From contig NZ_JACVQB010000001.1 in NCBI RefSeq assembly GCF_018881575.1, positions 978,986-1,042,985 of the forward strand: 64,000 nt of DNA. Direction: 5' to 3'. The position numbers and the translations under genes are program-made. The DNA comes from Polynucleobacter sp. UK-Kesae-W10. GTDB taxonomy: Bacteria; Pseudomonadota; Gammaproteobacteria; Burkholderiales; Burkholderiaceae. Below the pieces are notes generated by a model. It saw nothing but the letters and a program-made list of their open reading frames with translations. It was not told the DNA's origin and searched no databases. Shown in pieces: positions 18,242 through 29,135 of this stretch; position 1 is the first letter of the stretch, and each line of letters opens with the position of its first letter.

Positions 18242-19555
18242 ATGATTGAATCGGACATCAAAGCAAAACTCTCGTTTTCGGATGGCACCCCAGATATTGA
18301 TCTGCCAATTTACAAAGGGACAGTAGGTCCAGATGTAATCGACATTCGTAAGCTCTATGGCCAGACGGGTAAGTTCACTTACGATTCAGGTTTCCTTTCT
18401 ACTGCGTCATGCAATAGCAAAATCACTTATATCGATGGCGATAAGGGCGAGCTCCTCTATCGTGGCTATCCGATTGAAGATTTGGCCGCGAACTGTGACT
18501 TCTTAGAAGTTTGCTACCTCTTGATCAACGGTGAGTTGCCAAATGCTACTCAGAAGAAAGAGTTTGATGAAATGGTGATGCACCACACCATGGTTCATGA
18601 GCAGATGCAATTCTTCTTGCGTGGCTTCCGTCGCGATGCGCATCCAATGGCCGTGTTAACTGGTTTAGTAGGCGGCATGGCTGCTTTCTATCACGATCAA
18701 ATTAACTATAGCGATCCTAAAGCGCGTGAAGTCGCTCAAATTCGCTTGATTGCAAAGATGCCTACCTTGGTTGCAATGGCTTATAAGTATTCTGTTGGCC
18801 AGCCATTTATCTACCCAGATAATTCTTTGTCCTACACTGCTAACTTTATGCGCATGATGTTTGCAACACCATGTGAAGAGTACAAGGTCAATCCAGTATT
18901 GGTTCGTGCTTTAGATCGCATCTTCATCTTGCATGCTGACCATGAGCAAAACGCTTCGACATCTACTGTGCGTTTGTGCGGTTCTTCAGGCACAAACCCA
19001 TTTGCAGCAATCTCTGCTGGTATTGCTTGCCTCTGGGGCCCAGCGCACGGCGGTGCAAACGAAGCTTGCTTGCAGATGCTCAATGAGATTCAAGCTCAAG
19101 GTGGCGTTGATAAGATTCATGAGTTCATTGCCCAAGTAAAAGATAAGAACTCTAGCGTTCGCTTGATGGGCTTTGGCCACCGTGTTTATAAAAACTTTGA
19201 CCCACGCGCTAAATTGATGCGTGAGACATGCTACGAAGTGTTAAATGAGCTTGGTCTGCAAGATGATCCATTGTTCAAATTGGCAATGACACTTGAGAAG
19301 ATTGCATTGGAAGATGATTACTTCGTCAGTCGTAAACTCTATCCAAACGTTGACTTCTACTCAGGTATCGTTCAGCGCGCACTTGGCATTCCAACAGAAA
19401 TGTTTACTTGTATTTTTGCTTTGGCAAGAACAGTAGGCTGGATTGCTCAGTGGGAAGAAATGATTACTGATCCTGAATACAAGATTGGTCGTCCGCGTCA
19501 GTTGTATGTTGGTGAAACTTCACGCAAGGTTCCTAACATTACCGTTCGTAAATAA
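18242..19555 (+). CDS. gltA: citrate synthase (type II)
   Basis: A 437-residue citrate synthase. The N-terminal extension and size fit the hexameric, NADH-regulated type II of Gram-negative bacteria. The catalytic residues fall in [17 protein letters not shown] near residue 227, [16 protein letters not shown] near 263 and [14 protein letters not shown] near 306 (two catalytic histidines). The catalytic aspartate is in NVDFYSG near 363. It has its own 88-base gap after sdhE and a good AAGGATT site before the ATG. leuC follows 17 bases later. Confidence 0.97.
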   Translation: MIESDIKAKLSFSDGTPDIDLPIYKGTVGPDVIDIRKLYGQTGKFTYDSGFLSTASCNSKITYIDGDKGELLYRGYPIEDLAANCDFLEVCYLLINGELPNATQKKEFDEMVMHHTMVHEQMQFFLRGFRRDAHPMAVLTGLVGGMAAFYHDQINYSDPKAREVAQIRLIAKMPTLVAMAYKYSVGQPFIYPDNSLSYTANFMRMMFATPCEEYKVNPVLVRALDRIFILHADHEQNASTSTVRLCGSSGTNPFAAISAGIACLWGPAHGGANEACLQMLNEIQAQGGVDKIHEFIAQVKDKNSSVRLMGFGHRVYKNFDPRAKLMRETCYEVLNELGLQDDPLFKLAMTLEKIALEDDYFVSRKLYPNVDFYSGIVQRALGIPTEMFTCIFALARTVGWIAQWEEMITDPEYKIGRPRQLYVGETSRKVPNITVRK

Positions 19556-19572
19556 GGGTTTTAAGGTCACTC

Positions 19573-20982
19573 ATGTCTCGTACGCTTTATGACAAATTGT
19601 GGGATGACCACGTTGTTTACTCTGAAGAGGATGGCACAGCCACGATCTATATTGACCGTCAGTTGTTGCATGAGGTCACAAGCCCTCAAGCATTTGAAGG
19701 TTTAAATATCGCTGGCCGTCCTGTTTGGCGCATCTCCGCCAATCTGGCCGTCTCTGATCACAACGTTCCAACGACTGATCGCTCCCAGGGTATTGCTGAT
19801 CCAATATCAAAGTTGCAAGTCGATACCTTGGATCAAAACTGTGATGCCTTTGGTATTACGCAATACAAAATGAACGATACCCGCCAAGGGATTGTTCACG
19901 TCATTGGGCCAGAGCAGGGTGCAACCTTGCCAGGTATGACCGTTGTTTGTGGTGACTCTCACACTAGTACGCATGGCGCTTTTGGCGCTTTGGCGTTTGG
20001 TATTGGCACCTCCGAGGTAGAGCACGTGCTCGCCACCCAAACTTTGCTCATGAAAAAGAGCAAGAATATGTTGGTGCGCGTAGACGGACGTTTGCAGCCA
20101 GGTTCCACTGCCAAAGATATTGTCTTGGCGGTGATCGGCAAGATTGGCACAGCGGGTGGTACGGGATATACCATTGAGTTTGCAGGCGAAGCGATTCGCA
20201 ATTTGTCGATGGAAGGTCGTATGACCATCTGTAATATGGCTATTGAGGCGGGTGCGCGCTCTGGCTTAGTTGCAGTAGATGAAACCACAATTGAATACAT
20301 CCAAGGCCGTCCATATGCTCCAAAGGGCCCAGCGCTCTTGCAGGCATTGCAGTACTGGAGAACCTTGCATTCAGATGCCGATGCTCAGTTTGATGCGGTA
20401 GTGGAATTACGTGCTGAAGAGATTGCTCCACAAGTGACTTGGGGTACCTCTCCTGAAATGGTTCTGGCGATCAGCGATCGCGTTCCTGATCCAGAAAAAG
20501 AGCGTGACCCCAATAAACGCGCAGCAATTGAGCGCGCATTGGAATACATGAATCTCAATCCAAATACACCATTGAGTAGCATTGCGGTTGATAAAGTATT
20601 CATTGGCTCTTGCACCAATAGTCGTATTGAAGATATGCGTGCTGCCGCCAAAGTGGTTGATCGTTTGGGCAAGAAAGTTGCCTCCAATGTGAAATTAGCG
20701 CTAGTAGTTCCTGGTTCAGGCTTAGTAAAAGCCCAGGCAGAGCGCGAAGGTCTGGATCGCATCTTTAAAGCTGCCGGTTTTGAATGGCGTGAGCCAGGTT
20801 GCTCGATGTGTTTAGCAATGAATGCTGATCGCTTAGAGCCAGGCGAGCGTTGCGCTTCTACATCCAATCGTAATTTTGAGGGTCGTCAGGGTAATGGCGG
20901 CCGTACTCACTTAGTAAGTCCCGCAATGGCTGCCGCTGCTGCCATTGAAGGTCACTTTGTTGATGTTCGCAAGATCTCTTAA
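19573..20982 (+). CDS. leuC: 3-isopropylmalate dehydratase large subunit
   Basis: A 469-residue aconitase-family subunit that, with LeuD, isomerises 2- to 3-isopropylmalate in leucine synthesis. The [4Fe-4S] cysteines are in [14 protein letters not shown] near residue 348 and [14 protein letters not shown] near 408. [20 protein letters not shown] near 127 is another family signature. It is only 17 bases behind gltA, so read-through from the TCA genes into the leu genes is likely. Confidence 0.96.
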   Translation: MSRTLYDKLWDDHVVYSEEDGTATIYIDRQLLHEVTSPQAFEGLNIAGRPVWRISANLAVSDHNVPTTDRSQGIADPISKLQVDTLDQNCDAFGITQYKMNDTRQGIVHVIGPEQGATLPGMTVVCGDSHTSTHGAFGALAFGIGTSEVEHVLATQTLLMKKSKNMLVRVDGRLQPGSTAKDIVLAVIGKIGTAGGTGYTIEFAGEAIRNLSMEGRMTICNMAIEAGARSGLVAVDETTIEYIQGRPYAPKGPALLQALQYWRTLHSDADAQFDAVVELRAEEIAPQVTWGTSPEMVLAISDRVPDPEKERDPNKRAAIERALEYMNLNPNTPLSSIAVDKVFIGSCTNSRIEDMRAAAKVVDRLGKKVASNVKLALVVPGSGLVKAQAEREGLDRIFKAAGFEWREPGCSMCLAMNADRLEPGERCASTSNRNFEGRQGNGGRTHLVSPAMAAAAAIEGHFVDVRKIS

Positions 20983-20993
20983 GGGTAAGTAAG

Positions 20994-21203
20994 ATGAAAT
21001 TTTCTTCAGTATCTTTAATTGCTAAATTAACCATCGTTGGGATTGCCGGTTTGCTGATTGCGGCTTGCAGTAGCACTATGGAAGGCATGGGAAAAGATTT
21101 GCAAACCATGGGTAATGCCATGGGTGGATCTGGTGCAAACTCGACACAACAAAATCAATCACAAACTAAGGGTAAGGATGTTGTGGTTACCCCAGTGAAG
21201 TAA
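20994..21203 (+). CDS. entericidin-like small lipoprotein
   Basis: A 69-residue protein with a lipoprotein signal: hydrophobic stretch then lipobox LIAAC with the lipidated cysteine at residue 25. The mature part SSTMEGMGKDLQTMGNAMGG is the short amphipathic, Gly/Met-rich helix of the EcnA/EcnB family, followed by a polar Gln/Asn/Lys tail. It is inserted between leuC and leuD with short gaps (11 and 34 bases), an arrangement I associate with this group of betaproteobacteria. Function in E. coli relates to stationary-phase bacteriolysis; here it is unknown. Confidence 0.82.
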   Translation: MKFSSVSLIAKLTIVGIAGLLIAACSSTMEGMGKDLQTMGNAMGGSGANSTQQNQSQTKGKDVVVTPVK

Positions 21204-21237
21204 ATAACACAGTACATTTAGAGTCAAAGTCAGAATC

Positions 21238-21885
21238 ATGGAAAAATTTACGGTATACAAAGGTTTAGTTGCTCCGCTTAATCGCGAGAACGTAGATACC
21301 GACGCCATTATTCCGAAGCAATTTTTAAAGTCGATCAAAAAGACTGGTTTTGGCCAGAATTTATTTGATGAGTGGCGCTATTTGGATCATGGCGAGCCTG
21401 GACAAGATTGCAGCACACGCCCATTAAATCCTGACTTCGTACTCAATCAAGCACGCTATCAAGGTGCCGGCATTTTGTTGGCCCGTAAGAACTTTGGATG
21501 CGGCAGCTCCCGTGAACATGCTCCTTGGGCGCTGGATCAATTTGGCTTCCGGGCGGTCATTGCCCCGAGTTTTGCCGATATTTTTTACAATAATTGCTTC
21601 AAAAACGGTGTTTTACCTATCGTTTTGACTGAAATCCAGGTTGATCATTTGTTTAATGAAACCAACGCATTTAATGGTTACCAGTTAACAATTGACCTCG
21701 AAGCCCAGCAGGTCATTGCCCCAGATGGCACTGCTTATAGCTTTGAAGTGGCCCCTTTTAGAAAGTATTGCCTCCTCAATGGCCTAGACGATATTGGCCT
21801 AACCCTGCGCCATGCAGATAAAATTAAGGCTTACGAAGCTGAGCGCATTCTCAAGATGCCTTGGCTTGCGACTCAATTGCCGTAA
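21238..21885 (+). CDS. leuD: 3-isopropylmalate dehydratase small subunit
   Basis: A 215-residue LeuD, the swivelling-domain partner of LeuC. It shows [16 protein letters not shown] near residue 18, [25 protein letters not shown] signature near 83, and [15 protein letters not shown] near 117. Length and start are normal. The small lipoprotein gene separates it from leuC. Confidence 0.95.
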   Translation: MEKFTVYKGLVAPLNRENVDTDAIIPKQFLKSIKKTGFGQNLFDEWRYLDHGEPGQDCSTRPLNPDFVLNQARYQGAGILLARKNFGCGSSREHAPWALDQFGFRAVIAPSFADIFYNNCFKNGVLPIVLTEIQVDHLFNETNAFNGYQLTIDLEAQQVIAPDGTAYSFEVAPFRKYCLLNGLDDIGLTLRHADKIKAYEAERILKMPWLATQLP

Positions 21886-21908
21886 TTTTGTTGATTTAAA
21901 GGCCTTTC

Positions 21909-22979
21909 ATGAAAATTGCAGTTCTCCCGGGCGATGGGATCGGCCCGGAAATCGTTGCTCAAGCCGTGCGCGTACTCCAGGCGCTGGGCCCTAAGTTTGA
22001 CCTAGAAGAAGCTCCGGTTGGAGGCGCTGCTTATGATGTCGCAGGTCATCCATTGCCACCGGCAACGCTAGAGTTGGCTAAAAAAGCCGATGCGATTTTA
22101 TTTGGCGCGGTAGGGGATTGGAAATACGACACCTTGGCGCGCGAACTACGTCCTGAGCAAGCCATTTTAGGTTTGCGTAAGCACTTAGAGCTATTTGCAA
22201 ACTTCAGACCTGCAATCTGCTATCCAGAATTAACTGCTGCTTCTAGTTTGAAGCCAGAAATTATTGGTGGCTTAGATATTTTGATTGTGCGTGAACTGAA
22301 TGGCGACATCTATTTTGGTCAGCCTCGCGGAATTCGTACTTCAGAGTTGCCATTATTCAAGGGGGCACGTGAAGGTTTCGATACGATGCATTACAGCGAG
22401 CCAGAGGTAGAGCGAATTGGCCGTGTTGCGTTTGAAGCTGCACGCAAGCGTGGCAAAAAAGTCTGCAGCGTAGATAAAGCCAACGTCTTAGAAACTTCGC
22501 AGCTTTGGCGCGAAGTGATGATTCGTGTATCCCAAGAGTATCCGGATGTTGAGTTATCCCATATGTATGTAGATAACGCGGCAATGCAGCTAGTTAAAGC
22601 GCCTAAAGCATTTGATGTGGTTGTGACAGGCAACTTATTTGGCGACATCCTATCTGATGAAGCGGCGATGTTGACGGGCTCTATTGGCATGCTGCCATCT
22701 GCTTCTTTAGATAAGAACAACAAGGGCTTGTATGAACCAAGCCATGGTTCTGCACCGGATATTGCGGGTAAAGGCATTGCTAACCCATTAGCGACTATTT
22801 TGTCAGCAGCAATGATGTTGCGTTATTCCTTGGGAATGCCTGCAGAGGCGGACCGTATTGAAAATGCAGTACAGAAAGTATTGGCACAAGGGTTGCGCAC
22901 AGCCGATATCTACACTGAAGGCACAAAAAAGGTCTCCACCGTAGAAATGGGTGATGCAGTCGTTGCGGCACTTTCTTAA
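21909..22979 (+). CDS. leuB: 3-isopropylmalate dehydrogenase
   Basis: A 356-residue NAD-dependent decarboxylating dehydrogenase, third step of leucine synthesis. It has the start [15 protein letters not shown], the substrate arginines in [27 protein letters not shown] region near residue 83, [20 protein letters not shown] near 240 carrying the Mg-binding aspartates, and [13 protein letters not shown] near 278 for NAD. It follows leuD by 23 bases. Confidence 0.96.
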   Translation: MKIAVLPGDGIGPEIVAQAVRVLQALGPKFDLEEAPVGGAAYDVAGHPLPPATLELAKKADAILFGAVGDWKYDTLARELRPEQAILGLRKHLELFANFRPAICYPELTAASSLKPEIIGGLDILIVRELNGDIYFGQPRGIRTSELPLFKGAREGFDTMHYSEPEVERIGRVAFEAARKRGKKVCSVDKANVLETSQLWREVMIRVSQEYPDVELSHMYVDNAAMQLVKAPKAFDVVVTGNLFGDILSDEAAMLTGSIGMLPSASLDKNNKGLYEPSHGSAPDIAGKGIANPLATILSAAMMLRYSLGMPAEADRIENAVQKVLAQGLRTADIYTEGTKKVSTVEMGDAVVAALS

Positions 22980-23009
22980 TTCATCACACTCACTAGATAG
23001 TTGATCATC

Positions 23010-24167
23010 ATGGCAAATACAAAAACACCTTTGGTAGGTTTAGTTGGCTGGCGCGGTATGGTTGGCAGCGTTCTGATGGAGCGCATGCTGGCTGAGAAAG
23101 ATTTTGATCTAATCGAGCCAGTATTTTTTAGTACTAGCCAAGCTGGTGGCGAAGTGCCCTTACTCAATGGAAAAAAAGTCACTAAGAGTGAAAGCACATT
23201 GCAAGATGCTAATGACATCAAGGCATTGTCACGTTGCGACATTATCTTGACTTGCCAGGGTGGTGACTACACCAATGATATTTTCCCTAAGCTGCGTGCT
23301 GCAGGTTGGAGTGGTCACTGGATCGATGCCGCAAGTGCCTTGCGCATGAAAGATGATGCTGTGTTGGTACTGGACCCAGTCAATCGTGCTGTGATTGATA
23401 AGGCCTTGGCAGCTGGTGGCAAGAATTGGATTGGCGCTAACTGCACCGTGAGCTTGATGATGATGGCGATGGGCGGTTTGGTGAAGGCGGATATGGTCGA
23501 ATGGATTAGCGCGATGACCTATCAGGCAGCTTCTGGTGCTGGCGCCCAAAATATGCGTGAATTACTCCTGCAAATGGGTTCATTGCGTGACAGCGTAGCA
23601 ACTGAGTTGGCTGATCCTTCTTCATGGATCTTAGATATCGATCGTAAAGTAACTGAAACATTGCGTTCGGCAGATTTTCCGAAGAAGAATTTCCGCAATA
23701 CCGCCTTGGCTGGTAGCTTAATTCCTTGGATTGATGTGCCAGTTGAGAATGGCCAGACTAAAGAGGAGTGGAAGGGCGGCGCAGAGTTTAATAAGATTCT
23801 CGGTCGTCCAGCATTTCGCACTCCAGGAAGCATTCCGATTGATGGTTTGTGTGTTCGCGTAGGTGCGATGCGTTGTCATTCACAGGGCCTTACTGTGAAG
23901 TTGAAAAAAGATATTCCGCTCAAGGAGATCGAAACGATTTTGGCTAATGACAACCAATGGGTAAAAGTTGTGCCGAATGATCGCGAGACTACCGAGCGTG
24001 ATTTATCACCTGCGGCTGTGAGCGGAACATTGACTGTACCTATTGGACGCTTGCATAAGCTGGCGATGGGTCCTGACTATCTTGGCGCCTTTACCGTAGG
24101 CGATCAATTGTTATGGGGTGCTGCCGAGCCATTGCGTCGCATGCTCCGTATCTTGCTCGAAAACTAA
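23010..24167 (+). CDS. asd: aspartate-semialdehyde dehydrogenase
   Basis: A 385-residue enzyme of the aspartate pathway (lysine, threonine, methionine). NADP binding is at [18 protein letters not shown] (residues 9-26). The nucleophilic cysteine is C145 in [15 protein letters not shown], and the acid/base histidine is probably in [14 protein letters not shown]. The frame opens at a TTG three codons earlier, but the ATG at 23010 starts the family N-terminus. It continues the leu gene series. Confidence 0.95.
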   Translation: MANTKTPLVGLVGWRGMVGSVLMERMLAEKDFDLIEPVFFSTSQAGGEVPLLNGKKVTKSESTLQDANDIKALSRCDIILTCQGGDYTNDIFPKLRAAGWSGHWIDAASALRMKDDAVLVLDPVNRAVIDKALAAGGKNWIGANCTVSLMMMAMGGLVKADMVEWISAMTYQAASGAGAQNMRELLLQMGSLRDSVATELADPSSWILDIDRKVTETLRSADFPKKNFRNTALAGSLIPWIDVPVENGQTKEEWKGGAEFNKILGRPAFRTPGSIPIDGLCVRVGAMRCHSQGLTVKLKKDIPLKEIETILANDNQWVKVVPNDRETTERDLSPAAVSGTLTVPIGRLHKLAMGPDYLGAFTVGDQLLWGAAEPLRRMLRILLEN

Positions 24168-24175
24168 TCGTTTTA

Positions 24176-25549
24176 ATGTCACGCGGCGCTCAACTTCACT
24201 TCGTCAAAGCACTTTGCTGCATTTGGCTAGGTTGGGCTTGCTCAGCTTGGGCGCTGACTTTGGGTTCACCCCAGTTGCAGTCACGTCCTGGTGAGCCGCT
24301 GCGGGTAGAGATTCCGATTCGGATTGCACCTGAAGAGCAGAGTGCACTAGAGTCCTTAAAGGTCACCTTACCAGTCAAGGGTGCCTATGAGCGCGCTGGA
24401 GCCTCACAAAAAATCATCGATCTCAATCCTCAGGCGATGGTCTACCGCAATCGCCAAGAACAGTTGATGGTCTTGGTAGAGACGGTCAATGCTGTACCGA
24501 TGACTGAAGATCCATTCTTAGATGTCTTAGTCAATCTCACCTGGTCTAGCGGCAGCATTACTAAAACCTTTACCTTGCTTGTTGGCGATACACAAAAGGT
24601 CGTGGTGAAGCCTGGCCAGACTTTATCGGAAATTGCCGCGTTGATGGCACCTCAGTTAGATGGTGCAACCATAGATCAAACCATCATGGCTTTGTATAAG
24701 GCAAATCCAGATGCATTTGCGAGCGGCAGTATTAATCGCCTTGCCGCTGGTGCAGAGCTCAATAAACCAAGTCAAGCGCTCTTGCGATCGATTAGCCCAG
24801 CTGAGGCCAATCAGTTTGTTGCTCAAGCAAATGAGCAGTGGCTCTCAGAGCAAGGTGAAAAAGCGGGTGCTACAGCAGGAAAAGCAGGCAATACCAAAAC
24901 CTCTGAAGTAGCTGCAAAAGACCGCTTGAAGATTGGGTCTAGTGCAGAAGGTAACGAGCAAGAACGCCAGTACGCAGAGAATCTAGTGGCCCAAGAAAAA
25001 GAACTAGACCAAGCCAAAGCGCGTGTTGCAGAGCTAGAAAAGAATATCGCTGATCTCCAGCGCTTGCTAGAAAAATCAAAAGAGAAGAAAGCCATTGATA
25101 ACAACTTTGGCTTAGGTGGATTTGGTCCCGCCATCTTGGCTATTGGCTTAATTGCCTTAACAGGTCTCTTGCTTTGGGCTTTAGCTCGCAATGCACGTCG
25201 CTCAGAGGCGCCTAGCTTTGCAGTCCCAACCAAGACTGCTCATCGCGAAGCTCCTGCAACTCCATTCGAGATGCCCGAGCGAGCAAAAGCGCTGTTTGCG
25301 GGGATTGATTTAGATTTATCTAAGCCAGTGCAGACTCCGCCTCCTGCGCCTAATAAATCTGAATCAAATCCTCTAGCTGATACCCTGCGCGTAAAGTTAA
25401 ATTTAGCCCGTGCATACATCACGATCGAGGATTTTTCGGCTGCTAAAAAATCACTTGAAGAAGTGCTGCGGGTGAGTAACTCGGTAGATCCGGCTATCAC
25501 GATCGAAGCTCAGGGCTTGCTAGCTGAGCTCTCCCATCGTCAGGCGTAA
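24176..25549 (+). CDS. fimV: FimV-like inner membrane protein with TPR-type C-terminus
   Basis: A 457-residue protein. Signal sequence to about ASAWA, then the FimV N-terminal domain (TLGSPQLQSRPGEPLRVEIPI-like, about residues 25-140). A LysM-like peptidoglycan-binding segment follows at about 145-210 (VVKPGQTLSEIAALM), then a coiled coil (EKELDQAKARVAELEKNIADL) near 270-305. A transmembrane helix lies near 318-340, and the C-terminal domain (about 400-457) is like the FimV cytoplasmic protein-interaction domain (TLRVKLNLARAYITIEDFSAA). It is short for a FimV. In Pseudomonas, FimV acts in polar assembly of type IV pili and twitching; no pilus genes are here. The frame extends upstream into asd; the ATG at 24176 precedes the signal peptide. 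Confidence 0.8.
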   Translation: MSRGAQLHFVKALCCIWLGWACSAWALTLGSPQLQSRPGEPLRVEIPIRIAPEEQSALESLKVTLPVKGAYERAGASQKIIDLNPQAMVYRNRQEQLMVLVETVNAVPMTEDPFLDVLVNLTWSSGSITKTFTLLVGDTQKVVVKPGQTLSEIAALMAPQLDGATIDQTIMALYKANPDAFASGSINRLAAGAELNKPSQALLRSISPAEANQFVAQANEQWLSEQGEKAGATAGKAGNTKTSEVAAKDRLKIGSSAEGNEQERQYAENLVAQEKELDQAKARVAELEKNIADLQRLLEKSKEKKAIDNNFGLGGFGPAILAIGLIALTGLLLWALARNARRSEAPSFAVPTKTAHREAPATPFEMPERAKALFAGIDLDLSKPVQTPPPAPNKSESNPLADTLRVKLNLARAYITIEDFSAAKKSLEEVLRVSNSVDPAITIEAQGLLAELSHRQA

Positions 25550-25558
25550 AGGCGGGAA

Positions 25559-26389
25559 ATGCGAATAGCGCTCGGTCTTCAATACGACGGCAGTGCTTAT
25601 TCTGGGTGGCAAACTCAGGTAAATCACAACACTATTCAGGATGAACTTGAAAAAGCGATCTCGGCTTTTGTTGGTGAGCAGGCCTATGCACAATGTCCAA
25701 TTCATACCATTACCGCAGGCAGAACGGATGCGGGTGTTCATGCATTGGGTCAAGTTGTTCACTTTGATACCAATGTAGAGCGTGAACCATTTTCTTGGGT
25801 GCGGGGCGTGAATTCTTTTTTACCGCCATCCATAGTGATTAATTGGGCTAAGGAAGTGCCTGAGGAATTTAGTGCACGCTTCTCCGCATTTGAGCGTACT
25901 TATATTTATGCATTGCAGGTGGGCCCATGCCGTTCTCCAATGGCGCATGCTCGTGCCGGCTATCTAATGTTGCCGCCCAATCAAGCGCTCGATATTGAGG
26001 CGATGAAGATCGCATCCCGATGTTTAATTGGTGAAAATGATTTCAGCTCATTTAGATCATCAGAGTGTCAAAGCAAAACTCCTGTAAAAACCATCTACTC
26101 CATTGACTTGATTGGTGGGCATCCTTGGATGTATTTCCGGATTCGGGGAAATGCTTTTTTACATCACATGATTCGTAATCTCGTTGGCTGTTTTTTGCAG
26201 ATAGGTCAGGGCAGACAACAGCCAGAGTGGATGGCGGAAGTTTTGGCTGCCAAAAATCGACAAATTGCTGCTCCAACCTTTATGCCCGATGGTCTCTATT
26301 TGGCTAAGATTGCCTATCCAGAGGAATTCGCTATCCCAGCCCCTTGGCTTGAGAACTCTTGGTTGCCCAACGGGGTGATTGGTAAATAG
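25559..26389 (+). CDS. truA: tRNA pseudouridine(38-40) synthase
   Basis: A 276-residue TruA that converts U38-U40 of tRNA to pseudouridine. The catalytic aspartate is in [16 protein letters not shown] near residue 53. [16 protein letters not shown] near 104 and [17 protein letters not shown] near 199 are family signatures. The order fimV-truA-trpF is common in betaproteobacteria. Confidence 0.95.
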   Translation: MRIALGLQYDGSAYSGWQTQVNHNTIQDELEKAISAFVGEQAYAQCPIHTITAGRTDAGVHALGQVVHFDTNVEREPFSWVRGVNSFLPPSIVINWAKEVPEEFSARFSAFERTYIYALQVGPCRSPMAHARAGYLMLPPNQALDIEAMKIASRCLIGENDFSSFRSSECQSKTPVKTIYSIDLIGGHPWMYFRIRGNAFLHHMIRNLVGCFLQIGQGRQQPEWMAEVLAAKNRQIAAPTFMPDGLYLAKIAYPEEFAIPAPWLENSWLPNGVIGK

Positions 26390-26403
26390 GCCTCAGGAGG
26401 CCT
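26388..26403 (+). terminator. short hairpin after truA, weak terminator candidate
   Basis: AGGCCTC and GAGGCCT form a 7-bp GC-rich stem around a 2-base AG, overlapping the truA stop codon. The bases behind it (TATCATTCATTT) are only moderately T-rich, so termination would be partial. It separates truA from trpF, which starts at 26416. Confidence 0.4.
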
Positions 26404-26415
26404 TATCATTCATTT

Positions 26416-27093
26416 ATGGGCTTACTCACATACTCTCCGGGGCGTACCCGGGTCAAAATTTGCGGCTTAAAGACTGCAGCAGATGTGGATGCCGCTGTTG
26501 CGGCAGGGGTAGATGCGGTCGGTTTCGTCTTCTATCCGCCTAGTGTTCGGGCTGTCAGTCCCAATATCGCTGCTCAGTTGATTGCTCGTCTTCCTGCCGG
26601 CGTTGATGCCGTTGGATTGCTGGTAAATGCCACAGATGCGGAGTTTGCGGCGATTCGGGCGGCTGCTTCGATCACTTTATGGCAGTTTCATGGCGACGAG
26701 ACCCCAGAACGCTGTGCTGAACTAGCCCAGGGCGAGCCCTGGATGAAGGCGGCCCGTGTCGGCGCTCAGTTCGCATTTGACGATTTTTCCCTACAATACA
26801 AGGATGCAGACGCTTTTCTGCTCGATGCCCTAGTTGAGGGTTACGGCGGTGGAGGCGTTCCTTTTGATTGGCAAGGAATTCCACAGACATGGGTAAGCGA
26901 AAACGCGCCTCGGGTCGTTTTGAGTGGTGGATTGAACACGCACAACGTGGGCGAGGCGATTGCACGCCTGCATCCTTGCGCGGTTGACGTCTCGAGTGGC
27001 GTAGAAAGCAGTAGGGGTGTTAAGGATCCTGCGCTCATGGCCCAATTTGTTCAGGCAGTGCGCGCCGCAGATGCGACATCATCATCCCAATAA
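26416..27093 (+). CDS. trpF: phosphoribosylanthranilate isomerase
   Basis: A 225-residue TIM-barrel enzyme of tryptophan synthesis. The catalytic cysteine is in RVKICGLKTAADVDAA near residue 15. The catalytic aspartate is predicted near DAFLLDALVEGYGGGG (about 133-148), and the phosphate loop lies in VLSGGLNTHNVGEAI and AVDVSSGVESSRGVKDPAL. It is visibly more GC-rich than its neighbours. It leads trpF-trpB-trpA. Confidence 0.94.
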   Translation: MGLLTYSPGRTRVKICGLKTAADVDAAVAAGVDAVGFVFYPPSVRAVSPNIAAQLIARLPAGVDAVGLLVNATDAEFAAIRAAASITLWQFHGDETPERCAELAQGEPWMKAARVGAQFAFDDFSLQYKDADAFLLDALVEGYGGGGVPFDWQGIPQTWVSENAPRVVLSGGLNTHNVGEAIARLHPCAVDVSSGVESSRGVKDPALMAQFVQAVRAADATSSSQ

Positions 27094-27123
27094 TTTGCTG
27101 TAGATAAATCAAAAGAGGTAGCT

Positions 27124-28317
27124 ATGTACGACAAGCCAGATGCACGAGGACACTTCGGTCCATACGGCGGCGTGTTTGTTTCTGAGACATTGATGTATGC
27201 ATTAGATGAGCTCAAAGAAGCGTATGCAAAATATCAACACGATCCAGAATTTATTGAAGAGTTTCACTACGAGTTAAAACATTTCGTAGGACGCCCATCT
27301 CCGGTTTACCACGCTAAGCGCTGGAGTGAAATGCTGGGTGGTGCGCAGATCTACCTGAAGCGTGAAGATTTAAACCACACTGGCGCACATAAGATCAACA
27401 ACGTGATTGGTCAAGCAATGCTGGCTAAGCGCATGGGTAAGCCACGCATCATTGCAGAAACCGGGGCAGGGCAGCACGGCGTTGCCACAGCGACGATCTG
27501 CGCACGTTTTGGCTTAGATTGCACGGTCTATCAGGGCTCTGTAGACGTGGCCCGTCAAGCGCAAAACGTATTTCGGATGAAGTTGCTTGGCGCTAAGGTG
27601 GTACCAGTTGAATCCGGTACCAAAACCTTAAAAGATGCGCTCAATGAAGCCATGCGTGATTGGGTAACTAACGTGGATAACACGTTCTACATTATTGGTA
27701 CGGTTGCGGGTCCCCATCCTTACCCAATGATGGTGCGCGATTTCCAAAGCGTCATCGGTGAAGAGTGCAAAGTGCAGATGCCAGAAATGACTGGTCGTCA
27801 ACCAGACTTTGTTTTAGCTTGCGTTGGTGGCGGCTCTAATGCAATGGGAATTTTCTATCCCTATATTGATTTTCCAGAAGTTAAATTGGTTGGTGTTGAA
27901 GCAGCCGGCCATGGCCTAGGAAGTGGTTTGCATTCAGCCGCACTCTGTGTTGGTAAGCCAGGCGTCTTGCACGGCAATCGTACCTACTTATTGCAAGATG
28001 AGAATGGTCAGATTTCTGAAACCCATTCTGTTTCTGCTGGCATGGACTATCCCGGTGTTGGGCCAGAGCATGCCTGGTTAAAAGATTCTGGTCGCGCAGA
28101 CTATGTGGCCATAACTGATGAAGAGGCGCTGCAAGCTTTCCACGACTGCTGCCGTATTGAAGGCATCATTCCTGCGCTCGAGTCTTCCCATGCGATTGCT
28201 TATGCTTGCAAGCTGGCAAAGACCTTGCCAAAAGATAAGACCATCTTGGTGAACCTCTCTGGCCGTGGCGATAAGGACATGCATACCGTTGCTCAAGCAA
28301 CTGGATCTGAAGGTTAG
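27124..28317 (+). CDS. trpB: tryptophan synthase beta chain
   Basis: A 397-residue PLP enzyme that joins indole and serine. The PLP lysine is in [20 protein letters not shown] near residue 83, [15 protein letters not shown] is near 115, and the phosphate loop is [14 protein letters not shown] near 237. AGGTAGCT precedes the ATG. Length is normal. Confidence 0.97.
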   Translation: MYDKPDARGHFGPYGGVFVSETLMYALDELKEAYAKYQHDPEFIEEFHYELKHFVGRPSPVYHAKRWSEMLGGAQIYLKREDLNHTGAHKINNVIGQAMLAKRMGKPRIIAETGAGQHGVATATICARFGLDCTVYQGSVDVARQAQNVFRMKLLGAKVVPVESGTKTLKDALNEAMRDWVTNVDNTFYIIGTVAGPHPYPMMVRDFQSVIGEECKVQMPEMTGRQPDFVLACVGGGSNAMGIFYPYIDFPEVKLVGVEAAGHGLGSGLHSAALCVGKPGVLHGNRTYLLQDENGQISETHSVSAGMDYPGVGPEHAWLKDSGRADYVAITDEEALQAFHDCCRIEGIIPALESSHAIAYACKLAKTLPKDKTILVNLSGRGDKDMHTVAQATGSEG

Positions 28318-28332
28318 AAATTAGAAACGTTT

Positions 28333-29130
28333 ATGTCAAAAATTACCGCACTTTTTAAAGAACTAAAGGCTACTGGCAAAAAAGGGCTTATCCCTTTTAT
28401 TACTGCTGGTGATCCTGATCCAAAACTCACGGTTGAACTCATGCATGCATTAGTGCGTGGTGGTTCGAGTGTGATTGAGTTAGGTGTGCCATTTTCAGAT
28501 CCAATGGCCGATGGCCCTGTTATTCAAAGATCCTCAGAACGCGCATTGACTCAAGGCGTTACTTTGCATTCTTGTTTGGAAATGGTGAAAGAATTTCGTA
28601 AGCAAGATACAGCTACTCCAGTGGTCTTGATGGGTTATGCAAACCCGGTTGAGCAAATGGGTGCAGAACGTTTTGCAAGCGAAGCAAAAGCAGCTGGCGT
28701 AGATGGTGTACTCGTAGTGGATTACCCGCCTGAAGAGTGTGTGGATTTTGCAGCGCGGATGCGAGCTGCCGATATTGATCCGATTTTCTTATTGGCCCCA
28801 ACTTCATCGCATGATCGTATTAAGGAGGCAGCCAAAATAGCTTCTGGTTATATCTACTACGTCTCGATGCGTGGCGTTACCGGGGCTTCACACCTCAATA
28901 CTCAGGATGTGGCCAGCATCATCCCCAAAATCCGCGAGGAAACCGACATTCCAATCGCCGTAGGCTTCGGAATTAGCGATGCTGCCAGTGCCAAGGCGGT
29001 ATCGGCCAGCGCAGATGCTGTCGTGATTGGTAGCCGTATTATTCGCCTTTTAGAGGATGCGCCCCCAGGGCAGGCAGTACAATCACTGGAAACCTTCATT
29101 CGTGAGATACGCGACGCATTGGATAGTTAA
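28333..29130 (+). CDS. trpA: tryptophan synthase alpha chain
   Basis: A 265-residue TIM-barrel subunit that cleaves indole-3-glycerol phosphate. [16 protein letters not shown] is near residue 21. The catalytic Glu/Asp lie in [19 protein letters not shown] near 51 and [12 protein letters not shown] near 132, and the phosphate site is [12 protein letters not shown] plus [12 protein letters not shown]. It lies 15 bases behind trpB. Confidence 0.96.
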   Translation: MSKITALFKELKATGKKGLIPFITAGDPDPKLTVELMHALVRGGSSVIELGVPFSDPMADGPVIQRSSERALTQGVTLHSCLEMVKEFRKQDTATPVVLMGYANPVEQMGAERFASEAKAAGVDGVLVVDYPPEECVDFAARMRAADIDPIFLLAPTSSHDRIKEAAKIASGYIYYVSMRGVTGASHLNTQDVASIIPKIREETDIPIAVGFGISDAASAKAVSASADAVVIGSRIIRLLEDAPPGQAVQSLETFIREIRDALDS

Positions 29131-29135
29131 AACTA

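Noticed and set aside
20385..20867. 160-codon minus-strand open frame inside leuC
   Set aside because: Antisense shadow of a strongly conserved gene; no ribosome site and no recognisable domain.
26390..26415. Tryptophan attenuator before trpF
   Set aside because: The short hairpin lacks a leader peptide with tryptophan codons and alternative pairings; the gap is only 26 bases.
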